In this document: one piece after another, positions 58,441 through 64,000 of the stretch
Layout: each line of letters opens with the position of its first letter
Numbering within the stretch: the first letter of the stretch is position 1
Assembly (NCBI GenBank): GCA_046349215.1
Contig: JAXMCV010000005.1
Coordinates: forward strand, 262,825-326,824
Length of the DNA stretch: 64,000 nt
Reading direction: 5' to 3'
Origin: JAJXWB01 sp046349215
GTDB lineage: Bacteria; Pseudomonadota; Alphaproteobacteria; Rhizobiales; Beijerinckiaceae
Notes under the pieces: model-generated
What the model saw: the letters and a program-made list of their open reading frames with translations, nothing else
What the model was told of the DNA's origin: nothing
The model's database searches: none
Program-made: the position numbers and the translations under genes

Positions 58441-59850
58441 ATGAAGACCGCAAAGGAAGTCCTTAAGTACATCAAGGACAACGACGTGAAGTATGTTGAC
58501 CTGCGCTTCACCGATCCGCGCGGCAAGTGGCAGCACGTCACCTTCGACCAGACGCTCATCGACGAGGAAATCTTCTCGGAAGGCACGATGTTCGACGGTT
58601 CGTCGATCTCGGGCTGGAAGGCGATCAACGAGTCCGACATGACTCTGATGCCCGATCCGACCACCGCCACGATGGACCCGTTCTTCGCCGCCCCGACGCT
58701 GTCGATCGTCTGCGACGTTCTCGAGCCCTCGACCGGCGAGCCCTACAACCGCGATCCGCGCGGCATCGCCAAGAAGGCTCTGGCCCACATGAAGACGCAG
58801 GGCGTGGGCGACACGGCCTTCTTCGGTCCGGAAGCCGAATTCTTCGTGTTCGACGACGTGCGCTTCAAGGCCGATCCGTACAACACGGGCTTCGTGCTCG
58901 ACTCGATCGAACTGCCGACCAACATGGACACCGCTTATGAAGGCGGCAACCTCGGCCACCGCATCCGCACCAAGGGCGGCTATTTCCCGGTCCCGCCGAT
59001 GGACTCGGCGCAGGACATGCGTTCGGAAATGCTCGGCTCGATGCAGCAGATGGGCGTCAAGGTCGAGAAGCACCATCACGAAGTCGCTTCCGCCCAGCAC
59101 GAGCTCGGCATGAAGTTCGACACGCTCGTGACGATGGCCGACCACATGCAGATCTACAAGTACTGCATCCACCAGGTCGCGCAGAGCTACGGCAAGACCG
59201 CCACGTTCATGCCGAAGCCGATCTTCGGCGACAACGGCTCGGGCATGCACGTCCACCAGTCGATCTGGAAGGACGGCAAGCCGGTGTTCGCGGGCAACAA
59301 GTACGCCGACCTGTCGCAGGAGTGCCTGTGGTACATCGGCGGCATCATCAAGCACGCCAAGGCGCTGAACGCCTTCACCAACCCGTCGACGAACTCCTAC
59401 AAGCGTCTCGTCCCGGGCTATGAAGCCCCCGTGCTGCTCGCCTATTCGGCCCGCAACCGTTCGGCCTCCTGCCGCATCCCGTACACCTCGAACCCGAAGG
59501 CCAAGCGCGTCGAGGTTCGCTTCCCCGATCCGACGGCGAACCCCTATCTCGCCTTCTCGGCCATGCTGATGGCCGGTCTCGACGGCATCGCCAACAAGAT
59601 CGATCCGGGCCCGGCGATGGACAAGGACCTGTACGACCTGCCGCCGAAGGAACTGAAGAAGATCCCGACGGTCTGCGGCTCGCTGCGCGAAGCCCTGTCG
59701 TCGCTCGACAAGGACCGCACCTTCCTCAAGGCCGGCGGCGTGTTCAACGACGACTTCATCGACAGCTGGATCGAGCTGAAGATGCAGGAAGTGATGCGCT
59801 ACGAAATGACGCCGCATCCCGTCGAATACGACATGTACTACAGCGTCTAA
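58441..59850 (+). CDS. glnA: Glutamine synthetase type I
   Basis: A 469-residue enzyme that makes glutamine from glutamate, ammonia and ATP. FDGSSISGWK (51-60), the metal-binding EAEFFVFD region, NGSGMHVHQSIW (active-site glycine loop) and the glutamate flap region KRLVPGYEAPV are present. The adenylylation tyrosine is Y398 in KDLYDLPPKEL, so activity is under GlnE control. Type I beta length. Second gene of the glnBA operon. The second mobile element starts right behind it, but the reading frame is complete. Confidence 0.97.
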   Translation: MKTAKEVLKYIKDNDVKYVDLRFTDPRGKWQHVTFDQTLIDEEIFSEGTMFDGSSISGWKAINESDMTLMPDPTTATMDPFFAAPTLSIVCDVLEPSTGEPYNRDPRGIAKKALAHMKTQGVGDTAFFGPEAEFFVFDDVRFKADPYNTGFVLDSIELPTNMDTAYEGGNLGHRIRTKGGYFPVPPMDSAQDMRSEMLGSMQQMGVKVEKHHHEVASAQHELGMKFDTLVTMADHMQIYKYCIHQVAQSYGKTATFMPKPIFGDNGSGMHVHQSIWKDGKPVFAGNKYADLSQECLWYIGGIIKHAKALNAFTNPSTNSYKRLVPGYEAPVLLAYSARNRSASCRIPYTSNPKAKRVEVRFPDPTANPYLAFSAMLMAGLDGIANKIDPGPAMDKDLYDLPPKELKKIPTVCGSLREALSSLDKDRTFLKAGGVFNDDFIDSWIELKMQEVMRYEMTPHPVEYDMYYSV

Positions 59851-59854
59851 TGCC

Positions 59855-59898
59855 TAAGCCCCTGACTCGACACAAGATCGGGTAGTTTCAGGGGCTTA
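59855..59898. terminator. Inverted repeat behind glnA
   Basis: Perfect 11-bp arms TAAGCCCCTGA (59855-59865) and TCAGGGGCTTA (59888-59898) with a 22-base loop, four bases after the glnA stop. No T-run follows, so it is either the glnA terminator or part of the attachment site of the adjoining element. Confidence 0.55.
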
Positions 59899-59922
59899 GA
59901 GTTGACCACTGGCCAGAAATGT

Positions 59923-59966
59923 GGTCCGGAATTGGGGTGGAAACACCCGATTCCGGACCCTTTTTT
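59923..59966 (+). terminator. Strong hairpin with T-run directly before the integrase start
   Basis: Arms GGTCCGGAAT (59923-59932) and ATTCCGGACC (59950-59959) enclose an inner stem GGGTG/CACCC; CTTTTTT follows and ends at the base before the ATG at 59967. It has all features of an intrinsic terminator and would stop transcripts from glnA before the recombinase. An ATG at 59919 would place the hairpin inside the coding frame. Confidence 0.7.
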
Positions 59967-61700
59967 ATGGCCACGATCAAGACGGGACGCCCGCCGAAGG
60001 ACAGCTACATCGTTCAGCGCGGAAGCGTCTGGTACTACGTGCGCGACGTGCCGCCCGACCTCCGAGCCAAGGATAAGATCGGCAAGGCGCGGTGGAAGAA
60101 GTCTCTGAAGACGCCCTACAAGGCCGTAGCGCTCGAAGAGGCGCGCAAGCTGGCGGTCGCGCACGACGAAGAGATCGCCGCCGCCCGCGCCCCCGCCACC
60201 ACCCCACTAGACCAACTGACTCCTGCGGACCGCGCCCGTATTCTGGAAGCCGGCGGGAGCGAAGCATTTGTGGCGTGGCTGAACGACCGCGCGCGCGATG
60301 CTGGCAGCCTGAAGACCGAGGCGGAAACCCTTACAGACCTCGCTTCGAATTTGCCGATTGAAGTGCCGCCAGAATTCGGCGGCGGATTCCTCGGTAGCGA
60401 ACCAGCGCCCCCCGACGAAATCCCCGACATTGATTGGACCCGCGCGAAGCTCGCCGGACTCAACGCCGAGCGACAGGCAATCGAGAACCAGATCGCCCGC
60501 GAAGCGCCCCTGCTCCGACAACTCCGCATCCCCGAGAAGGATTTGGCGCGAGAACATCCGGCGCTAGCGGAAGCGCTCCGATCAACGCCGTTGGATCGCG
60601 ACCATATTACGCTCTCCGGCGCACTCGCAGAGTGGACCCGCCAGAAGAACGTTCAGAATCCCGAACAATACGCCTACCCCATTCGACTCTTCGAAGATCG
60701 TTTCGGCGCGTTGCCGCTGAAGCAGATAACGAAGACGCACATGCGCGAATTCAGGGACCTGCTACCGACGCTCCCGAAGGCCGCTGGTTCCGTCTACAGC
60801 GGCTCTACGCTCGCGCAATTGCAAGCGCTCGCCAGACAAGGGAAGCCGCTCATATCGCGCGCCACGGCGTCAAAGTATCTACGCTCGCTTGGTACGATCC
60901 TCCGCTTCGCCGTCAGCGAAGGCTACATCGAAGACGACCCGTCCGCCGGCATTCGATTCCAGACGGTGCGAGGGAAGTTCAGCGACACTCAGGACGCGGA
61001 TCGCCGTTCACTCACGCCCGATGAGATTCAAGCGGTGTTAGACGCCGCCGCCGCCTACGTGAGCACCGGCAACCCTAAAGATTCAGAGACCGGATGGTTT
61101 GCAAGGTTGGCGATATACACCGGCGCGCGCGGCGAAGAATTGGCGCAACTCACGCCAGATGACATCGTACTCGGCGGCAAGACGCCATATCTACGGATTA
61201 CGGACGCCGGCGACGACGCGCTGAATCGGAAGGTCAAGAACAAGCCTTCCCTCCGCATCGTTCCAATTCATCGCGCATTGCTGGACATGGGATTTTCGAA
61301 GTTCGTCAAATCTCGTGAGGGCGCGCGTTGGCTGTTCTTGACCCTCGTTGCGGACGGGCGCGGCCGGCGATACTCGCGCATGAATCGTCGGCTGACACTG
61401 CTCATTCGCGGTGGCGAGCGGCAGGACCCGAATAAGCCGGGCCATCGCGCGAAGATCGCAGCCGCATGGATCGATGACGCGCGCGTAGTCCCGCACTCCT
61501 TCCGTCACACGTTCCAAGATTGTCTTCGTATCGCTCGCGTCCCGGATGAAATCGCGGACCGCCTGACCGGGCGCGTTGCGTCGGGTCGCACGGTCGCCAT
61601 GGGTTACGGCACGCCGGGTCAGATCGCCGTTCTGGCGGAATGGATGGCTAAGATCGATCCTCTGGACCAAAGCCGCACGGTCTCTGGCCTCAACCACTAA
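59967..61700 (+). CDS. Tyrosine recombinase/phage integrase, large
   Basis: A 577-residue site-specific recombinase. N-terminus IKTGRPPKDSYIVQRGSVWY is the DUF6538-like arm domain of long alphaproteobacterial integrases; a helical linker follows (about 60-215) and a core-binding domain about 215-345. Catalytic residues: R near 386 in YTGARGEELAQL, H509-x2-R512 in PHSFRHTFQD and the tyrosine near 546 in AMGYGTPG. Longer than typical (about 400) owing to the linker. Start at 59967; an upstream in-frame ATG at 59919 would read through the hairpin. It lies behind glnA and probably integrates there. Confidence 0.88.
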   Translation: MATIKTGRPPKDSYIVQRGSVWYYVRDVPPDLRAKDKIGKARWKKSLKTPYKAVALEEARKLAVAHDEEIAAARAPATTPLDQLTPADRARILEAGGSEAFVAWLNDRARDAGSLKTEAETLTDLASNLPIEVPPEFGGGFLGSEPAPPDEIPDIDWTRAKLAGLNAERQAIENQIAREAPLLRQLRIPEKDLAREHPALAEALRSTPLDRDHITLSGALAEWTRQKNVQNPEQYAYPIRLFEDRFGALPLKQITKTHMREFRDLLPTLPKAAGSVYSGSTLAQLQALARQGKPLISRATASKYLRSLGTILRFAVSEGYIEDDPSAGIRFQTVRGKFSDTQDADRRSLTPDEIQAVLDAAAAYVSTGNPKDSETGWFARLAIYTGARGEELAQLTPDDIVLGGKTPYLRITDAGDDALNRKVKNKPSLRIVPIHRALLDMGFSKFVKSREGARWLFLTLVADGRGRRYSRMNRRLTLLIRGGERQDPNKPGHRAKIAAAWIDDARVVPHSFRHTFQDCLRIARVPDEIADRLTGRVASGRTVAMGYGTPGQIAVLAEWMAKIDPLDQSRTVSGLNH

Positions 61701-61895
61701 TCTTCAAGAATCCTGACAAGCTTTCGCGCTTACGTTTTCTTTCGACGCATTCTGGCCACGACCGTCAATATACATGACGTTTCTTGTCAGTATTCCTAAC
61801 ATTTTCACTTATCAATGTCACGTTTACGCTTCTTGACTCCCGATTTAGACCAGATTCACACTTGGTTCGTCAAAGCAATGCACCGAGGAACCACT

Positions 61896-62114
61896 ATGAC
61901 TACACTTGATACGCTCAACGAGTCCCCGACCCCGTTCGAGCACGCCGAAGAACTGCTCGCCGGACAGCTTGGCGAAGTCGGGCGGCTCCAACGCCTCCTT
62001 AGTGGGTCCGTCGCGGACGCTGCGGCGTTCGAGGACCGTCGTGTCGCGATTTGGCGCTGCCTCTCCAGCATCGAAGAGGGAGTGGTCGCTGGCGAGCGGG
62101 CGGCGGGATTGTAG
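61896..62114 (+). CDS. Hypothetical protein, 72 residues
   Basis: Starts MTTLDTLNESPTPFEHAEEL behind GAGGAACC. Helical (LLAGQLGEVGRLQRLLSGSV). It lies in an A/T-richer spacer (near 61700-61890) that likely holds the promoter for the small genes. A longer in-frame start at 61815 lacks a ribosome site. No family recognised. Confidence 0.5.
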   Translation: MTTLDTLNESPTPFEHAEELLAGQLGEVGRLQRLLSGSVADAAAFEDRRVAIWRCLSSIEEGVVAGERAAGL

Positions 62115-62387
62115 CGTCGGTGAAAAGAGCGGAGCGGTAGGTCGCGGGTCTGGAACTGCAAGTTGAGTCCAGAAAAAGCTTGCGGAACTGCGCTCGCTGC
62201 CTACGTAGACCATACCAACACGCGCTGAAACAAGCCGAAGCATTCTGAGCCGCGATGCTCAACTTGCTAGGTCAAAAAGCAGCGGCGGTGTTACAATTGC
62301 AAGATAGTCGGCGACTTGGTGGCGGTGCTGCCCGGTCGCGCAAAGCCGGCGGGGTCGGTGAGACGATGAATTCCATCGGATCACGCT

Positions 62388-62624
62388 ATGCCCCGCCCTT
62401 CTCCAATAGAGACTCCAGATTCCACTAGCTTCGAAGCGGCCCTGACCGCTCGCCAAGCCGCCAAGGCGATTGGCGTCGGGCTTTCGAGCTTTTGGCCGTT
62501 GATCCATTCCGGCCAGATCGCCGCCTATCGCGTTGGGCGCTTAGTTCGCATCCGCCCCGACTCCGTCCGCGACTTCATCGCCGAACGCGAGCGCGCCTTC
62601 GCCGCAGATCGGATCGCGGCATGA
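62388..62624 (+). CDS. Excisionase-like helix-turn-helix protein
   Basis: A 78-residue protein with the MerR/excisionase-type motif LTARQAAKAIGVGLSSFWPL followed by the wing IAAYRVGRLVRIRPDSVRDF. This is the usual DNA-binding excisionase form and the likely partner of the recombinase. It overlaps the next gene by ATGA. A 273-base non-coding stretch precedes it. Confidence 0.72.
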   Translation: MPRPSPIETPDSTSFEAALTARQAAKAIGVGLSSFWPLIHSGQIAAYRVGRLVRIRPDSVRDFIAERERAFAADRIAA

Positions 62625-62824
62625 TCACCCCCGCCCGCCTTTTCGAAGAAGCCGACGCTGCGCGCTTCGTGTCGCTGCATCCGCACCAGTTCGCGCAGAT
62701 GCGCGCTGATGGAGTCGGGCCTCGATTCACTCTGTTCAAGGGCCAGCCAGTCTACGAGCGCGCCGCGCTTCGCGACTGGTGCATCGCCCGCCTTCGTAAC
62801 CGCAACAGGAACGCCCAACGATGA
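62621..62824 (+). CDS. Small helix-turn-helix-like protein, 67 residues
   Basis: Starts MITPARLFEEADAARFVSLH, overlapping the upstream stop. The pattern RADGVGPRFTLFKGQPVYER followed by AALRDWCIARLR matches the wing of small phage DNA-binding proteins and parallels the protein at 63336-63566. It overlaps the next gene by four bases. Role unknown. Confidence 0.6.
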   Translation: MITPARLFEEADAARFVSLHPHQFAQMRADGVGPRFTLFKGQPVYERAALRDWCIARLRNRNRNAQR

Positions 62825-63105
62825 CAAACAACCCCATCAAGCTCGTGGCTTCGTCGTCGGTCGCGCTGACAAGCGCGCCCGCCATCTTCTCGCACGCCGA
62901 GTCGAAGCCGGTCATCGTTCGCGTCTGGTCCAATCGTCAGTTTCACGTCGCTATCGGCGACTCCGCCGACGCGAATGCGCTGCCGGTAGCTGCCGGCGGC
63001 GAGGGCGCTCTTATTCACGTTGATGCTGCCGAGGATATGTCGGCGGTGAAGGGAGCCGCCGAGGATGACGGCGAGGTCTGGTTCTCCGTGGTCAGGCGAT
63101 ACTAA
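62821..63105 (+). CDS. Hypothetical phage-type protein, 94 residues
   Basis: Starts MTNNPIKLVASSSVALTSAP, overlapping the upstream gene by four bases. The middle PVIVRVWSNRQFHVAIGDSA and the end DDGEVWFSVVRRY suggest a small beta-rich structural protein. Placement just before the tail gene would fit a virion or head-tail minor protein, but no family was recognised. Confidence 0.5.
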   Translation: MTNNPIKLVASSSVALTSAPAIFSHAESKPVIVRVWSNRQFHVAIGDSADANALPVAAGGEGALIHVDAAEDMSAVKGAAEDDGEVWFSVVRRY

Positions 63106-63106
63106 G

Positions 63107-63346
63107 ATGATCGATCCGGAAGCCTTCGCCGCCGTTCACGAGTTTTGCAACGACTCCAGCGGCTTTGTCGGCCTCGCTCCGGCGCGGCGGTTCGACCTCG
63201 ACTCTTATGACTCGGCTTCGCATGAACCGCCGGCGCATTCCTACCGCCGGGCGCGCTCCAAGCCGTACAACATCATCCCGACCACGCCCGCCGACTTCAT
63301 CGCGTGGCGCGCTGCGAACGCCGGGAGCCGCAACCATGGCGGCTGA
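63107..63346 (+). CDS. Hypothetical protein, 79 residues
   Basis: Starts MIDPEAFAAVHEFCNDSSGF one base after the upstream stop. Contains HSYRRARSKPYNIIPTTPAD. No family recognised. Its last bases overlap the start of the next gene. Confidence 0.5.
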   Translation: MIDPEAFAAVHEFCNDSSGFVGLAPARRFDLDSYDSASHEPPAHSYRRARSKPYNIIPTTPADFIAWRAANAGSRNHGG

Positions 63347-63566
63347 CCGGGACCATACCGACTTGCTCAGCGAAGCGGAGACCGCCGCCCGCTTGCGCGT
63401 CTCGCTCCGAGCCTTGCGCATCGCCCGCTTCAGGGGGACGGGACCGGCGTTCTTCTTCAAGAACGGTCGCGCGTTCTACCCTCTCGCGCCGCTCGAATAT
63501 TTCGAACGCGAAGCCAAGCGCCGCGCCGCTGCTAGCGCCGTCGCCCAACCTCCCATGATCGCCTGA
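63336..63566 (+). CDS. Helix-turn-helix-like protein, 76 residues
   Basis: Starts MAADRDHTDLLSEAETAARL; the helix-turn-helix LSEAETAARLRVSLRALRIA is followed by the wing RGTGPAFFFKNGRAFYPLAP. It parallels the protein at 62621-62824 (R..G.GP.F....G...Y....L pattern). Overlaps the upstream gene by 11 bases. Likely DNA-binding. Confidence 0.62.
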   Translation: MAADRDHTDLLSEAETAARLRVSLRALRIARFRGTGPAFFFKNGRAFYPLAPLEYFEREAKRRAAASAVAQPPMIA

Positions 63567-63579
63567 GCCGAGTTCAACA

Positions 63580-64000
63580 ATGACCGATGTCGCCGCCCTT
63601 CAGATCACCGTTGATGCGTCCGCCGCGAAGCGGAACGTTGACGACCTCACCGCCTCCTTCGAGCGGCTGAAACGCTCCGTCTCGTCTTCCGGAGGCGGAA
63701 CCGGCTTCTCCCAGCTTGGTCAGCAGGTATCGTCCGCCGCGAACGGCTTCAACCGACTGCAAACCGCCGCTGGAGGCATTCGCAGCGCCTCCCGCGACGC
63801 GACCGCCGAATTGCGTTCCCTTGCCAGCGGCTTTGACCTTGTCGGCGGCGCGGTGAAGGCGCTCGCCGCCGGCCTCGCCGGCTTGTCGATTGTCGGCATC
63901 GGTCGCGCGATCCAAGACGCGGGCCAGCGCATAACCAGCTTCAAGATCGCGCTCGACTCCGTTGCCGAAAGCCCGCGCGAAGTCGGCGAACAGCTAAAGT
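63580..64000 (+). CDS. Phage tail tape-measure protein, N-terminal part
   Basis: The first 140 residues of a gene that continues past the window. MTDVAALQITVDASAAKRNV and the following LTASFERLKRSVS are the typical start of tail tape-measure proteins of siphophages. A hydrophobic segment LAAGLAGLSIVGIGRAI comes next. Tape-measure proteins set tail length and are among the longest phage proteins. It suggests that tail genes follow to the right. Confidence 0.72.
   Translation, partial: MTDVAALQITVDASAAKRNVDDLTASFERLKRSVSSSGGGTGFSQLGQQVSSAANGFNRLQTAAGGIRSASRDATAELRSLASGFDLVGGAVKALAAGLAGLSIVGIGRAIQDAGQRITSFKIALDSVAESPREVGEQLK

Larger units (their letters stand above)
59855..64000. mobile_element. 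Left end of a second integrated element (prophage-like), partial
   Basis: Begins behind glnA with a large tyrosine recombinase and continues with small, partly overlapping rightward genes and a phage tail tape-measure gene cut by the window end. The exact left boundary is not fixed: the other attachment copy lies outside. All genes point right. Replication, head and packaging genes have not appeared in the first 4 kb, so either a compact prophage with unusual order or a tail-carrying remnant is present. Confidence 0.75.

Noticed and set aside
1..64000. CRISPR arrays, retrons, restriction-modification or abortive-infection genes
   Set aside because: Looked for in both mobile elements and spacers; no regular spacer arrays, reverse transcriptase, methyltransferase-nuclease pairs or known toxin-antitoxin pairs were recognised.

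Overview
The window looks like chromosomal DNA of a high-GC alphaproteobacterium, most probably order Hyphomicrobiales (Rhizobiales). The pointers are an aapJQ amino-acid transporter next to metC, a PopZ polar organiser, an NDUFS4-type complex I subunit, a pyruvate dehydrogenase operon whose PdhB carries its own lipoyl domain with a DUF5076 gene inside the operon, a TolC-pcm pair and a glnB-glnA pair behind a sigma-54 promoter. Family or genus is not decided by what can be read here. Housekeeping genes make up about three quarters of the window; the rest is two mobile elements.

Layout. 1-14.5 kb: the start of the general L-amino-acid ABC transporter (aapQ partial, aapJ) divergent from metC; a PAP2 phosphatase; a Liv-type branched-chain transporter operon in which permease LivM and ATPase LivG are one polypeptide, followed by a nitroreductase; small membrane and secreted proteins; acetate kinase next to a decayed, frameshifted 3' remnant of phosphate acetyltransferase; a sensor kinase of the HWE family.

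14.57-29.94 kb: a genomic island inserted in the 3' end of a tRNA-Arg(TCT) gene. A perfect 15-bp copy of the tRNA 3' end marks the far boundary. The island has a P4-type integrase beside the tRNA, an AlpA/excisionase-like protein, a long leftward operon of small overlapping genes, a 995-residue fused primase-like/helicase protein and a set of small zinc-ribbon and secreted proteins. No capsid, tail or conjugation gene was recognised, so it resembles a phage satellite or an integrative mobilisable element.

30-59.85 kb: core genes. These include complex I NDUFS4-type protein, DUF192, a double cold-shock protein, sirtuin, CoA transferase, lipA, the pdhA-pdhB-DUF5076-pdhC-lpdA block, ftsB, popZ, tolC, pcm-like, a periplasmic solute-binding protein, a transglutaminase-like cysteine protease, EcsC, photolyase, fadH, cfa, cysK, a sulfurtransferase, and glnB-glnA. 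LipA makes the lipoyl group used by PdhB and PdhC, and LpdA re-oxidises it, so 34-41 kb is one functional unit. Four tRNA genes (Arg, Pro, Cys, Asn) are present.

59.86-64 kb: the left end of a second element directly behind glnA. It has a large tyrosine recombinase, a set of very small genes (three with helix-turn-helix character) and the beginning of a phage tail tape-measure gene that runs off the window.
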